Source: Geobacter sp. OR-1
GTDB taxonomy: Bacteria; Desulfobacterota; Desulfuromonadia; Geobacterales; DSM-12255
DNA: 64,000 bases
Reading direction: 5' to 3'
NCBI RefSeq assembly: GCF_000813145.1
Contig: NZ_BAZF01000007.1
Location: 1-64,000 of the forward strand
Part shown: in pieces, positions 15,031 to 25,041 of the stretch
How positions within the stretch are numbered: position 1 is the first letter of the stretch
Layout of the letters: every line of letters starts with the position of its first letter
Notes under the pieces: generated by a model
The model's database searches: none
What the model saw: only the letters and a program-made list of their open reading frames with translations
What the model was told of the DNA's origin: nothing
Position numbers and translations under genes: made by a program

Positions 15031-17232
15031 TTGTCTCCACTCTCTGATACAAGCACGCTGGGTCTGGATACGCGCCTTCTCTCCAACTTTATTTACGAAT
15101 TCAATATTGCGCGCCGCCATGTCGCTGCATATCCGAGCAATCATCCGATTATCACTGCTACGCTTTCCAAAGTAACCGATCTGTTGCAGCAGCTGCTTTT
15201 GACCAGGGACGATATCTCTCTCGGAATCGCAAAAGATACGCTGCTTATCGGAGACTCTCACCTCGACAAGAACAACCCGGTCTACCGTGATGTTGCCAGA
15301 CTTTTTTTCAGCCATGGCATTGCCGCCGTTTCATTTACAAAACAGCTCGGGATTGAAGATCTGTTACTGCTTTACCGAATTATCGCTCTGAAAAGAGACG
15401 ATCTTGATAAAAAGGGGGGGCTCCTTGCATGCCTGGCAAAATCAGGGGTTAAAGGGATTCAGGTCAGTCCCATTAATTACGGAGCATTCAGTGCAACAGA
15501 TGAAGAGGTTATTTCCGGAGCCGACCAGATATTTCTGGAAAAACAATCTGCCCTGATCTGGGACAATTTCGCTCGCAGCTTACTCAAAGGAACTCTAGCT
15601 GATGGCTCTCAGCCGGCGGACAACTCTTCACTGCTCGACCCGGCAGTTCTTTCCGAAATTTTCTCTAAACAGTCGCAGCAGTCAGAGACAAAAGTTTCCC
15701 GAGCAGCCAGTTATGAAAACACGATTACGAAATTTCTGCGAAAGCTGGAAGAGGGAGATCGCGGCGCAGAAAAGGAAGAACTGCTGCTAAGACTCACTGC
15801 ATTTATCAGCAGGCTTTCTCCGGAATTACGAAGACAGTTCCTGAACAGCGCGTTTGCAGCGCTGGCCAACCATCAGGAACTTGCAGGGCCGATGCTGGCT
15901 AATTTGCCGGAAGATGCGATACTCGATGCCCTAGACGATCTGAGCAAGAGGAAGGCAACACTGCCCCAGACGATGCTTGACCTCATCGGCAGGCTTTCAA
16001 GCAACCTGGCGGACAAGGCAAGGGTTGTCTCTGCGCAGGGCCATAGCATTGAAGATGACCTCCTGAAGGAAAAGCTGAAAGTTATTTTTCAGGAGGAAAA
16101 TCCAGATAAATTTGTTCCGGACAATTACCAGAAAACGTTACACGCAATCATTGCGGACCAAGCCGGATACGTCCCGGACCACAATATCGAGGGGATGAGG
16201 AGCTCTCTGAGCAGCCATCTTATTGAAGAGCAAATCAGCCATATTATCCTAGATATGATCAGCAACTTCCCTACCGAATGTGACTCGCCCCTCATGCAGC
16301 GGAACCTTCAAGAACTCTGCGGATATTTCCTCGGCATGGGCGATTTCATAGAACTGGCAAACATACACGATAAAATGGTCCGGAATCCTGCAGGAACTTC
16401 GGAGAAATCCTTTAATTTCCTTGAGATTTTTTCGGAGCCAGCCTTTATCGAAGAGGTTTTGAATGGCGTCAACTTCTGGGGGAAAACCAAATTCAACGAG
16501 ATAAGCGACTTAATTGACCGAGTCGGAGCCCCTTTTGCCGAACCGGTCCTTGAACGCCTTGCCGAAGAACAGAACATGTCCATGCGGAGATTCTATATTG
16601 AAAGGTTGCGAAGAATCGGCGCCCCGGCCAGAAATGCCGCCGTTGCCAGACTTCGTGACGGCCGCTGGTACTTTGTCCGCAACCTGATACTACTGCTGCA
16701 CTACCTCGGAGACATTAGCGTTGTCCCCCACCTCCGCAGGTTAACTGTACATCCCCACCCAAAGGTCAGGCAGGAAGCGGTCAAGGCGCTATTAGGATTC
16801 AGGGATCCCGAAGGCGACAACATCATATTGCGCGACCTGGATAGCGGAGATAAAGAGCAGATGCTAAATGCTGTGCGCCTGGCAGAAAACAGCCAAAACA
16901 ACGAAGTTAACGAACGCCTCATTGGATATCTCAACCGAAGTGGTCTGACAGGATTCGAATACGAACTGAAAAGCGCATCGATACACTCTTTGGGTGCCAT
17001 TGCCAAACCATCTTCCGTTCCCGGACTAGAGCGGTTCCTCAAATCAAGGACCATACTCCGCTCATCCCAGCTGAACCGGCTTAAGGTTGAAGCGGTACAA
17101 TCCTTAAAAAAGTATCCAGCCAAGGCGGTTCTCCCTCTGCTTAATTCACTTCTCCAGAGTTCCCAGGCCGAGATACGACAGGCGGCAGAGGAGTCGTTCC
17201 GTCAGATTAACGGAGGCGACCGTGTCGAGTGA
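15031..17232 (+). CDS. HEAT-repeat protein, first gene of a c-di-GMP operon
   Basis: A 733-aa soluble protein. The first 190 residues form an alpha/beta region with a motif (HPIITATLSKVTDLLQQLL) that also fits the start of the next gene's protein. The last 220 residues are helical repeats of the HEAT type (DISVVPHLRRLTVHPHPKVR, then KASIHSLGAIAKPSSVPGLE). It is probably a scaffold. The only possible start is TTG at 15031, with GGGGGAA upstream and an in-frame stop just before. It overlaps the HD-GYP gene by 11 nt. A plausible -10 (TATAAT, near 14983) lies in the gap before it. Confidence 0.82.
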   Translation: MSPLSDTSTLGLDTRLLSNFIYEFNIARRHVAAYPSNHPIITATLSKVTDLLQQLLLTRDDISLGIAKDTLLIGDSHLDKNNPVYRDVARLFFSHGIAAVSFTKQLGIEDLLLLYRIIALKRDDLDKKGGLLACLAKSGVKGIQVSPINYGAFSATDEEVISGADQIFLEKQSALIWDNFARSLLKGTLADGSQPADNSSLLDPAVLSEIFSKQSQQSETKVSRAASYENTITKFLRKLEEGDRGAEKEELLLRLTAFISRLSPELRRQFLNSAFAALANHQELAGPMLANLPEDAILDALDDLSKRKATLPQTMLDLIGRLSSNLADKARVVSAQGHSIEDDLLKEKLKVIFQEENPDKFVPDNYQKTLHAIIADQAGYVPDHNIEGMRSSLSSHLIEEQISHIILDMISNFPTECDSPLMQRNLQELCGYFLGMGDFIELANIHDKMVRNPAGTSEKSFNFLEIFSEPAFIEEVLNGVNFWGKTKFNEISDLIDRVGAPFAEPVLERLAEEQNMSMRRFYIERLRRIGAPARNAAVARLRDGRWYFVRNLILLLHYLGDISVVPHLRRLTVHPHPKVRQEAVKALLGFRDPEGDNIILRDLDSGDKEQMLNAVRLAENSQNNEVNERLIGYLNRSGLTGFEYELKSASIHSLGAIAKPSSVPGLERFLKSRTILRSSQLNRLKVEAVQSLKKYPAKAVLPLLNSLLQSSQAEIRQAAEESFRQINGGDRVE

Positions 17233-18418
17233 ACGAGCAACTGACGTCCAGGAATTCATTCGTCTGCTAACAACTGCGATATCAAACTCCATCCTTTATT
17301 CTCCGGATCATCAGCAGGTTACGCGGCTCTGCTCGACAGCGTATCAGAAGCTGATATCGGCCTTGGGGAGCGATCAGGAACTCACACTGCTGCTGATTGA
17401 TGACGAACTGATCTACAATAAACAACCTCTGCCGTACAGCATGTACAACAATCGTTTCTGCCAGGCTCTCAAGAGCCGTGGCATAAGCCATTTACGGTTG
17501 TTGCAGCCAATAACCCAGAACGATCTTGCTATTTTGATCAAGACCATTGGTTCCAGCATCTCAAGTGATGAGGAGACCCGCTCCCTGGCCAATATCAGGT
17601 TTGGCAAGGTTGCAATCAAGCAAACGCCGGATGAAAATGAGCGGGCGGTAAGCGAGGCGCGGATCCGTTCCCTGTCAGATGTACCGGTCGAAGAACTTGT
17701 CACCTTCATGGAGATCTATGACGAGGCACGCAACAACAAGAGGATCAATATCGTAGGCATTACCGAAATAGTCTCATGCTTCATAGGCACATTCAAGCAG
17801 GTGGCAGACCCGCTTCTTGCGCTTGCCCCATTGCGGGCAATGGACGAATATACATTTACCCATTCCACCAATGTCTGCATCTTGAATATTGCCCAGGCAA
17901 TGTCCCTTGGCATCGACGGCCCGCTGTTGAACGACATCGGCGTTGCCGCAATGCTCCATGACATCGGCAAACTGTATGTGCCGGAAGAGATCCTCACCAA
18001 GACCGGCAAGCTTGACGACCGGGAATGGGAGCTGATCAGGCAGCATCCTGCCAAAGGGGCACAGAGGCTTCTGGACACTCCCGGCGTCCCAAGGCTTTCG
18101 GTTGTTACCGCATACGAGCACCATCTTAAATATAACCTTACCGGCTATCCAAGGGTTGCGGACGGATGGCAGCAGAGTCTCTGCAGTCATATGACCACCA
18201 TATCCGATGTTTTCGACGCATTAAGAACCAAACGATCTTACCGGGATTCACTGGAGCACTCAGAAATTGCCACCATCATGCTCGAACTGGCTGGCACGGA
18301 TCTGCACCCGGAACTGACCAGAAATTTTCTCCGCATAATCGGCAGACTGTCCGAGCAGCAGTCAGTTGAGGGGCTTGAACAACTAAGATCGAGCCCTGTT
18401 GAAAAGGCCCCCTTATGA
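17222..18418 (+). CDS. HD-GYP domain protein, likely c-di-GMP phosphodiesterase
   Basis: A 398-aa cytosolic protein. Its N-terminal 180 residues resemble the start of the HEAT-repeat protein. The C-terminal half is an HD-GYP domain that would hydrolyse c-di-GMP with a metal centre: HSTNV, HDIGK (246-250), QHPAKGA (His275), EHH (299-301) and GYP (308-310). The usual HHERxDGxGYP is here HHLKYNLTGYP, so the acidic and DG residues are replaced and activity may be altered. GTG start with GGAGG 6 nt upstream, overlapping the previous gene by 11 nt. Its stop overlaps the diguanylate cyclase start by 4 nt. Confidence 0.88.
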   Translation: MSSERATDVQEFIRLLTTAISNSILYSPDHQQVTRLCSTAYQKLISALGSDQELTLLLIDDELIYNKQPLPYSMYNNRFCQALKSRGISHLRLLQPITQNDLAILIKTIGSSISSDEETRSLANIRFGKVAIKQTPDENERAVSEARIRSLSDVPVEELVTFMEIYDEARNNKRINIVGITEIVSCFIGTFKQVADPLLALAPLRAMDEYTFTHSTNVCILNIAQAMSLGIDGPLLNDIGVAAMLHDIGKLYVPEEILTKTGKLDDREWELIRQHPAKGAQRLLDTPGVPRLSVVTAYEHHLKYNLTGYPRVADGWQQSLCSHMTTISDVFDALRTKRSYRDSLEHSEIATIMLELAGTDLHPELTRNFLRIIGRLSEQQSVEGLEQLRSSPVEKAPL

Positions 18419-19683
18419 TCAAGCGGGTATTGCCAAAACCTTTTCAGTATTTCGGCAATGTCAGATTTTTCCTGTTCAGCCTCTGCCTGATCATCGCCCT
18501 CTTTGTTGCCGGAGTGTTTTTCGTCCTTTACAACCGCACCAATGCCCTGCTTACCCAAAGAATTCACGAACAGGCTGTCAGTTACGAAAACCTGATTCGC
18601 CATACCAAGAACTGGAATTATAATTACGGCGGGGTATATGTTGAAAAGCGACCGGGCGTGGAATCCAGCGCCTATATGCTTAAACTCGGCATGAACCCGG
18701 ACGTAAGAACGGAAAGCGGCACTGTCTTAACCATCAGAAACCATGCGATCATGGTTGATGAAATTTCCCAACAGATAAAACGACACGAAGGGGTCTTTTT
18801 CAGGGTCATCAGCCGCAAACCCCTTTCCGAGAGAAACAAACCGGACATCACGGAGCAAAATGCGCTGGAGTCATTTGAAAAGGGGGCACGGGAGTTTTCC
18901 CGAACAGAGCTGGCAGGGGGCCACGGCGCCTTTTACCGGTACTTGGTCCCTCTGCAAGTGGAACCGGATTGCCTGAATTGTCACAGTGCCCAGGGGTATA
19001 AAGCCGGCGACATTATTGGCGCCATAAGCATCTCAATACCTATTTCCAAACTGATGAGCGAAATTAACGCCAACCGCCTTCTGATCTCGATTTCCGCCAT
19101 TCTGACCATCGGCATCCTGGTTGGCATAACCTATTTCCTGACCTGGCGGCTGGTCATCCAGCTTGACGCGGCTCAGAAATCCCTGAAGAAACTTGCCTCA
19201 ACCGATGAACTGACCGGGATCAAGAACAGGCGCCAGATCATGAAGCGCCTTGACGAGGAGTTTTCGCGGGCCAGCCGCCTGGGAGAACCTCTCTGCATCA
19301 TAATTATGGACATTGACCACTTCAAGAAGATCAACGATACCTACGGCCACCCGTGCGGCGACCGGGTATTGAAGCAAGTGGCCAGTTTGATAACCGAGAA
19401 CCTTCGGAACTACGACCGGATCGGCCGGATCGGCGGAGAAGAGTTCCTGCTGGTGTCGCCGGGAAGCTCTATTGATGACGCAAGAACCCTGGCGGAACGC
19501 TTGCGCCAGACCATCAACAATGAACAGTTTGGCGAGGGGGGCTGCCGGTTTTCAATTACGATCAGTGCCGGGGTGACTGCGCTCGCCCAAGCAGACGACA
19601 ATGTCGATATCCTTATCAAGAGGGCCGATGAAGCGCTTTATGAGGCTAAGCAGTCGGGACGAAACCGGGTGGTGATTTCCTGA
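18415..19683 (+). CDS. Diguanylate cyclase with periplasmic c-type haem sensor
   Basis: A 422-aa inner-membrane enzyme that makes c-di-GMP. Transmembrane segments at about residues 17-40 and 222-245 frame a periplasmic Tll0287-like (DUF3365) domain with one CLNCH haem-binding motif at 186-190. The cytosolic GGDEF domain has the active GGEEF site at 340-344 and, five residues before it, RNYD (331-334), the RxxD product-inhibition site. A haem in the sensor suggests control by redox state or a small gas. The start overlaps the HD-GYP stop by 4 nt (ATGA), so the synthesising and degrading proteins are translated together. Confidence 0.9.
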   Translation: MIKRVLPKPFQYFGNVRFFLFSLCLIIALFVAGVFFVLYNRTNALLTQRIHEQAVSYENLIRHTKNWNYNYGGVYVEKRPGVESSAYMLKLGMNPDVRTESGTVLTIRNHAIMVDEISQQIKRHEGVFFRVISRKPLSERNKPDITEQNALESFEKGAREFSRTELAGGHGAFYRYLVPLQVEPDCLNCHSAQGYKAGDIIGAISISIPISKLMSEINANRLLISISAILTIGILVGITYFLTWRLVIQLDAAQKSLKKLASTDELTGIKNRRQIMKRLDEEFSRASRLGEPLCIIIMDIDHFKKINDTYGHPCGDRVLKQVASLITENLRNYDRIGRIGGEEFLLVSPGSSIDDARTLAERLRQTINNEQFGEGGCRFSITISAGVTALAQADDNVDILIKRADEALYEAKQSGRNRVVIS

Positions 19684-19689
19684 TACAGC

Positions 19690-21360
19690 TTACTGTCCCA
19701 AGGCCCAGCGGTACTCCAGAACCAGCCTCTTCCGACTTTCACAGCAGATCAGATCCCACGGCAGTCTCTCCTCAAGAGGCACGGTGCGCGTAACCAGCCG
19801 CTCCATATCCATAGCATTCTCTTTGGTCGCTTTGCGCAAGCTGCCGCATTCCGCTGCATTGACAATTACTTTTGCCAACCTTCGGTCGCCTCGCGAAACC
19901 AGAGCCTGGATTACCGATTCCTTGAGCCCCTCCATCTGAAACCGCACATTGGGCATCCCGGCGACTGCCTTCCTGAGAAATGCCGCCTTCAGCTCCAGTT
20001 CCTTAACGGCCGCCATGCCGCACCACTGAAGCGGTGTAAACGGTTTCGGGATAAACGGATTTACGGAGAGGGTGATCTGGCCAAGCCTCTTGTTACCTTT
20101 TGCCGTTTCGGTTACAAGCTGCCGGATCGCATCGACCAGGGACACCATTTCATCCAGATCTGCCATGGTCTCGGTCGGAAGCCCGATTATGAAATAGAGC
20201 TTCAGGTTCAGGATATCATGACTGACCAAACGCCGGCATGCCTCCAGGATCTGACCGGCGTTGATCCCTTTGCGGACCAGATCCCGCAGTCTCTGCGAAG
20301 GGCCTTCCGGCGCCAGGCTGATGGTCTTGTGCCCGCTCTCAAACAGGACCCGGATCATTTCATCGTCAAGGGCATCAATCCGTAAAGAGGCGACCGACAC
20401 AGCGCCACCGGCATCGGCGATACTGCGGCATAACTCGCCGATACCTTTGAAATCGCCCACTGCCGCACCGACAAGGCCGATTTTTTTGTGATCTGCCAGA
20501 GCGCTGAGCGCCTGGGTCTTAACAGACTCCAGTGAACGCTGACGATAAGGCTCATAGATAAACCCGGCAGCGCAAAAACGGCAACCACGCGGGCACCCCC
20601 TGGAGACTTCGATCAAATACATTCCGGAGAATTCCGTATCCGGTGCAAATAGTCGCGATCCGACGCCCGCCATGTCCAGGTCGTCACTCCAGACCCTCCG
20701 GACGCATGCCGGGACATCATCAAGCGGAGTAATGGCAGCAACAGCTTCGCCGGCATATTCGATCCGATACAGTGACGGCACGTAAATTCCTGGGATGCTT
20801 GCAGCCTGGAGGAGCAGCTCCCTCCGTGCCAGCCCTTCCGTGACCTGCAGCATTTCCAGGAGCTTGGGAACAAGCATTTCCCCCTCACCGATACAGGCAA
20901 GATCAAGTAGATCGGCTATCGGCTCAGGGTTAAGAAACAGCGCCGCGCCCCCGGCAATCACCAACGGGTTGCTGGCGTCCCTTTCCGACGAGAATGACGG
21001 GATCCGCGCCAGAGAGAGAATTATCGGGATATTGAGATAATCGGTCTCGAACGAGACGGAAAATGCAACCAGGTCGAAATCGGAGAGTGGTTTCTGCGAC
21101 TCCAGCGACAGTAGCGGCTTGCGTCCGGTGCGATATTCGGCCAGTTCGTCCTTATCGGGAAGAAAGGCCCTTTCGCAGACTACATCGGAATGATCATTGA
21201 ACAGGCCGTATACTGCCTGAAATCCGAGGTTGCTCATCCCGGTCCGGTAATGATTGGGGTACACCAAGCATACGGTGAGCTTACCCCCCCACCCCTTGAC
21301 CACGCCCCCATGTTCTTCGGCAATCCTCCGGCGGTATTTATCGATGATTTTCCAGGACAT
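19690..21360 (-). CDS. B12-binding-like/radical SAM protein (TIGR03960-type)
   Basis: A 556-aa cytosolic radical SAM enzyme. The N-terminal 190 residues have the cobalamin-binding-like fold (VCLVYPNHYRTGMSNLGFQ). The CxxxCxxC cluster motif that binds the [4Fe-4S] and SAM is CPRGCRFC at about residues 256-263. The rest is a TIM barrel with a conserved end (RLVTRTVPLEERLPWDLI). It fits the uncharacterised family TIGR03960, whose substrate is unknown. It is convergent with the c-di-GMP operon, with only 6 bp between stop codons and no terminator visible there. Confidence 0.85.
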   Translation of the reverse strand: MSWKIIDKYRRRIAEEHGGVVKGWGGKLTVCLVYPNHYRTGMSNLGFQAVYGLFNDHSDVVCERAFLPDKDELAEYRTGRKPLLSLESQKPLSDFDLVAFSVSFETDYLNIPIILSLARIPSFSSERDASNPLVIAGGAALFLNPEPIADLLDLACIGEGEMLVPKLLEMLQVTEGLARRELLLQAASIPGIYVPSLYRIEYAGEAVAAITPLDDVPACVRRVWSDDLDMAGVGSRLFAPDTEFSGMYLIEVSRGCPRGCRFCAAGFIYEPYRQRSLESVKTQALSALADHKKIGLVGAAVGDFKGIGELCRSIADAGGAVSVASLRIDALDDEMIRVLFESGHKTISLAPEGPSQRLRDLVRKGINAGQILEACRRLVSHDILNLKLYFIIGLPTETMADLDEMVSLVDAIRQLVTETAKGNKRLGQITLSVNPFIPKPFTPLQWCGMAAVKELELKAAFLRKAVAGMPNVRFQMEGLKESVIQALVSRGDRRLAKVIVNAAECGSLRKATKENAMDMERLVTRTVPLEERLPWDLICCESRKRLVLEYRWALGQ

Positions 21361-21395
21361 AACCTAAAATAACATGTCTGTCCCTGCAGACAAAG

Positions 21396-21433
21396 AAAAA
21401 CCCGGTACCCCTTGGGGGAAGGGGAATACCGGG
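21396..21433 (-). terminator. Intrinsic terminator after ftsZ
   Basis: Arms CCCGGTA (21401-21407) and TACCGGG (21427-21433), with further pairing inside, lead on the minus strand into TTTTTCTTTG. It closes the dcw cluster about 95 bp after the ftsZ stop. Confidence 0.85.
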
Positions 21434-21529
21434 CATATCACACCTTTCGGAGTAGTGGTGGCAGTCTCCGGAGGATGCATTGGATCAGCGCAATCGCTTT
21501 GGGTAATGTCTATTGCTGCTTTTAACCTG

Positions 21530-22681
21530 TCAGTCCACCGACTTCCTGAGGAAGGTCGGGATGTCGTACTGCTCGTCAAAATCATCGACCAGGAAACTGC
21601 TCTGGCGCGGGGCAGTGGTCTCACGCTCACGCAGCCGTTCAAAAGCCGGCCGCTCACGGTCATCGCGCCGGGTAACCAGCGGGGAGACCTTTCTTACCTC
21701 CTGGCGCTCCTTGGCCAGGTCGAACCGGTCACCGAAACCGGTTGCGATGGCCGTAATCTTGATGGTATCACCCAAGGTCTCATCAATGACCAGACCGATG
21801 ATGATATTGGCATCGTCATGAACCTTCTCGTGGATTACCCGGCTGGCGGCATCGAACTCTTCCATGGTCATGGCGGCCGATCCGGAGATGTTTACCAGTA
21901 CCCCCTTGGCACCGGAGATATCGATATCTTCGAGCAAAGGGCTGGAGATCGCTCTAGTAGCCGCATCAACAGCACGATTTTCACCGGTGGCAATGCCGAT
22001 CCCCATCATGGCCATGCCGCGCTCGCTCATAATGGCGCGTACATCGGCGAAGTCGACGTTGATCATGCCGTGGGTAGTGATCAGGTCTGAAATCCCCTGG
22101 ACTGCCTGGCGTAGAACGTCGTCAGACGGCTTGAAGGCATCGAGGATCGACATCGACTTGCCCGCTAAACCGAGCAGACGGTCATTGGGGATCACAATCA
22201 GGGAGTCAACATGCTGCTTAAGCTCCTTGATCCCCTCATCGGCCTTGGCAAGGCGCTGTTTCCCTTCCCGGGAGAACGGCTTGGTCACCACACCGACAGT
22301 AAGCGCGCCGACCTGACGGGCTGTTTCGGCAATAATCGGCGCCGCGCCGGTGCCTGTGCCGCCACCCATTCCGGCGGCAATGAAAATCATATCCGCACCC
22401 TGAAGGGTTTCCGACAGCCGTTCCTTGTCTTCCAGCGCTGCATCCCGCCCAACCGACGGATTTGCGCCGGCGCCGAGCCCCTTGGTCAGCTGACCGCCCA
22501 GCTGGATCTTGGTCGGAGCCAGATTGGTCCGTAGCGCCTGTGCATCCGTGTTCGCCACAATGAAATCGACGCCGTGCATCTTTTGCGAGATCATCGTATT
22601 GACAGCGTTCCCCCCGCCACCGCCTACACCGATCACTTTGATCTTCGCGTTCTGATCAATGGTCTCATCGAACACAAACAT
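21530..22681 (-). CDS. ftsZ: Cell division protein FtsZ
   Basis: A 383-aa tubulin-like GTPase that polymerises into the Z ring at midcell. The GTP-binding signature [11 protein letters not shown] lies near residue 105 and the T7-loop region follows at about residue 200. A variable Arg/Glu-rich linker leads to the conserved C-terminal peptide [10 protein letters not shown], which binds FtsA and other partners. Length is usual. It is the last gene of the dcw cluster, 58 bp after ftsA, and is followed by a strong terminator. Confidence 0.98.
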   Translation of the reverse strand: MFVFDETIDQNAKIKVIGVGGGGGNAVNTMISQKMHGVDFIVANTDAQALRTNLAPTKIQLGGQLTKGLGAGANPSVGRDAALEDKERLSETLQGADMIFIAAGMGGGTGTGAAPIIAETARQVGALTVGVVTKPFSREGKQRLAKADEGIKELKQHVDSLIVIPNDRLLGLAGKSMSILDAFKPSDDVLRQAVQGISDLITTHGMINVDFADVRAIMSERGMAMMGIGIATGENRAVDAATRAISSPLLEDIDISGAKGVLVNISGSAAMTMEEFDAASRVIHEKVHDDANIIIGLVIDETLGDTIKITAIATGFGDRFDLAKERQEVRKVSPLVTRRDDRERPAFERLRERETTAPRQSSFLVDDFDEQYDIPTFLRKSVD

Positions 22682-22739
22682 AGACTTACCCCCTTTTTGT
22701 GATCTGCCACCACACTTGAAATTATGGGCATCGCCCCAA

Positions 22740-23975
22740 TTAGAAAAACTCCCCGAACCACTCTTTCATCCGCCGACTCACCCGCCGGAACAGGTTATCG
22801 TCGGTCTGAGAAGTCGGGAACTCACGAATTCCCTGGTTTTTGCTCCCATATACCACGAGGCCGACTCCGGTAGCATATGCCGGGGTATTAACCACATCCA
22901 CCAACCCGCCGATGTTTTGCGGCAACCCTCTGCGCACCGGCAGGTTGAATACCTGTTCGGCCAGCTCCGGCATCCCCTCAAGGATCGTGCTCCCACCGGT
23001 AATGACGACGCCGGAGGCGATCAGATCCTCGTATCCGGACTTTACGATCTCGCGGTTAACCAGGGTAAAGATCTCCTCAACCCTCGGTTCCAAGATCTCT
23101 GCCAGTAGCTGCCTGGAAAGCACCCGAGGCTTCCGCCCGCCGACGCTCGGCACCTCGATTGTCTCTTCCTTGCCTACCAGCGAGGCCATGCAGCAGCCGT
23201 ACTTCTGCTTGATCCTTTCGGCCTCGGCCATCGGGGTTCTCAGCCCGACGGCGATGTCATTGGTCATATTGTTGCCGCCGAGGGAGAGGACCGACGTGTG
23301 CTTGATGGCGCCATCCACAAAGATGGCGATATCGGTGGTGCCGCCGCCAACGTCAACCAGGGCCACCCCAAGCTCCTTCTCGTCAGAGGACAAGACCGAC
23401 TCCGAAGAAGCGAGTTGCTCGAGGACAATGTCGGCAACATCGAGCCCGGCCCGGTTGCACGCCTTGATAATATTCTGAGCGCTGGCCACGGCGCCGGTCA
23501 CGATATGCACCTTGGCTTCCAGCCGGACGCCGCTCATGCCCAGAGGTTCACGGATGCCGTCCTGGTCATCAATAATGAACTCCTGCGGCAGGATATGGAT
23601 GACCTCCCGATCCATCGGGATCGCCACTGCCTTGGCAGCGTCGATGACCCGCTTCACATCTTCCGCAGAGACCTCGCGATTCTTGATGGCAATGATTCCC
23701 TGGGAATTGAACCCCCGGATGTGACCGCCGGCAATCCCGGCATACACCGACTTGATCTCGCAGCCGGCCATCAGTTCGGCCTCTTCAACGGCCTTGCGAA
23801 TAGCTGCGACAGTGCTTTCGATGTTGATCACAACCCCTTTACGCAAGCCGCGCGACGGGCTGGTACCGATGCCGACGATTTCTATGCCGTCCTCAGTAGC
23901 ATTGCCCACTATGGCGCAAATCTTGGTGGTCCCGATGTCGAGCCCAACCAGCAAATTGTCCCGTTTACCGGACAT
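22740..23975 (-). CDS. ftsA: Cell division protein FtsA
   Basis: A 411-aa actin-fold ATPase that ties FtsZ filaments to the membrane and recruits later division proteins. The phosphate-1 motif is [13 protein letters not shown] near residue 15, with DVGGGTTDI near 207 and GGSTILEG near 340. The C-terminal [11 protein letters not shown] forms the amphipathic membrane-targeting helix. GGGGGGAG lies about 6 nt before the ATG at 23975. Its start overlaps by 11 nt a 70-codon ORF whose product looks like a degraded copy of its own N-terminus. Confidence 0.98.
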   Translation of the reverse strand: MSGKRDNLLVGLDIGTTKICAIVGNATEDGIEIVGIGTSPSRGLRKGVVINIESTVAAIRKAVEEAELMAGCEIKSVYAGIAGGHIRGFNSQGIIAIKNREVSAEDVKRVIDAAKAVAIPMDREVIHILPQEFIIDDQDGIREPLGMSGVRLEAKVHIVTGAVASAQNIIKACNRAGLDVADIVLEQLASSESVLSSDEKELGVALVDVGGGTTDIAIFVDGAIKHTSVLSLGGNNMTNDIAVGLRTPMAEAERIKQKYGCCMASLVGKEETIEVPSVGGRKPRVLSRQLLAEILEPRVEEIFTLVNREIVKSGYEDLIASGVVITGGSTILEGMPELAEQVFNLPVRRGLPQNIGGLVDVVNTPAYATGVGLVVYGSKNQGIREFPTSQTDDNLFRRVSRRMKEWFGEFF

Positions 23976-24177
23976 AGCTCTCCCCCCTAGGTTTCTGCTT
24001 TTTTACTATAGTTCGGTCACAAAAGTCGAGGTCAATATTGTCGGGACTGAAACTGTCTGTTTTCAGACCTCGATATACGATATCCGCTCCAGCTTCACTG
24101 AAGCTGCCGACCAGTGCACAGATCCGTTTGCCGCCCAGACCGCAATCCGCAATCAATCCAATTCGCTCGCTGGCCAT
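23965..24177 (-). CDS. FtsA-N-terminus-like small ORF, 70 aa
   Basis: Between ftsQ and ftsA a 70-codon frame starts at ATG 24177 (GGGGGTG 6 nt upstream), 13 bp after ftsQ, and overlaps the ftsA start by 11 nt. Its residues 6-38, with GLIADCGLGGKRICALVG and then EAGADIV, align with FtsA residues 8-37 ([20 protein letters not shown]). Roughly half of the aligned residues are identical over the best stretch, with a 2-residue insertion in the phosphate loop. The rest of the actin fold is absent. It may be a remnant of a duplicated ftsA, a small regulator, or chance. Conservation in relatives would decide. Confidence 0.45.
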   Translation of the reverse strand: MASERIGLIADCGLGGKRICALVGSFSEAGADIVYRGLKTDSFSPDNIDLDFCDRTIVKKQKPRGESYVR

Positions 24178-24190
24178 CGCGCACCCCCAT

Positions 24191-25036
24191 TTATCCGGAT
24201 TTCACTACTATTTTGTCGGTATAATCAAGGTCTATGTACTCGACTGCCTTCATCTGCGGCTGCAGGGTGGCGTAGATCCTGCCGAACCGCGCCAGTTTTT
24301 CTTCAAAACCGGTCCGCCCCAACCGAACCGGAACCCCGCGGTCGGCCATGAAGATGGTAAACCCATACCCCTTGTCGTAATGAACCTCGGACACATCTTC
24401 GAGCCGCAGCACCTCTCTCCCTTTCAGCAGTTCAACCAGGGCGAGCATCGACTTCAGGGCCTCCTTGGAGCCGGTTGGGTCTCGGGATAGATCGTCTTCG
24501 CTGATGCCGGTGAGCACGGGGTAATCAAGGTTGTCCCCTTCCGTGAGCAGCTTGAACAGCTCCCCTTTAGCGTTCAGGTAATAGAGATATCCCATGCTCG
24601 CCACTGCCACCGGCTCCTGTTCGGCGATCTCGATCGCAATGGTATGCGGCAGATACCTCCTGATCCTGACCTTTTCCACCCAGGGGTTATTGGTAAGCTG
24701 CTCGCCGATCCTCTCCAGGCGCAAGCCGGTTAGATCGTCACCGGGTTTGATACCGGCCTGAGCGATCACTTCCTCGCGGGTAAGACGCTTGAGCGGCGAC
24801 ACTTCTATTATCTCCAGCCGAAAAAACGAGGCCCTGGAAACAAGGGAATAAGCCTCGTAAACGAGCAGTACCCCGAGAGACGCCACCGATAGATAGATGA
24901 CACCCCGGGCCGCTTTTCTGAGAAAACCGCGGATATTTATCCGTCGCTTCTCGCGCTTCATCCGGTTCTGGACAACCCGCCCCGGCTTCCCACGGAAAGG
25001 TTGACTGCTCGATCTGCGGCTCGCAGGCACTGCCAT
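24191..25036 (-). CDS. ftsQ: Cell division protein FtsQ
   Basis: A 281-aa bitopic membrane protein of the divisome that links FtsA-side and FtsL-side proteins. A basic cytosolic tail (residues 1-38) precedes one transmembrane helix at about 40-60. Next come a POTRA domain (SRASFFRLEIIEVSPLKRLTRE to EQEPVAVAS) and the FtsQ beta domain. It lies 5 bp after ddl, inside the dcw operon. Length is typical. Confidence 0.94.
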   Translation of the reverse strand: MAVPASRRSSSQPFRGKPGRVVQNRMKREKRRINIRGFLRKAARGVIYLSVASLGVLLVYEAYSLVSRASFFRLEIIEVSPLKRLTREEVIAQAGIKPGDDLTGLRLERIGEQLTNNPWVEKVRIRRYLPHTIAIEIAEQEPVAVASMGYLYYLNAKGELFKLLTEGDNLDYPVLTGISEDDLSRDPTGSKEALKSMLALVELLKGREVLRLEDVSEVHYDKGYGFTIFMADRGVPVRLGRTGFEEKLARFGRIYATLQPQMKAVEYIDLDYTDKIVVKSG

Positions 25037-25041
25037 CTAAT

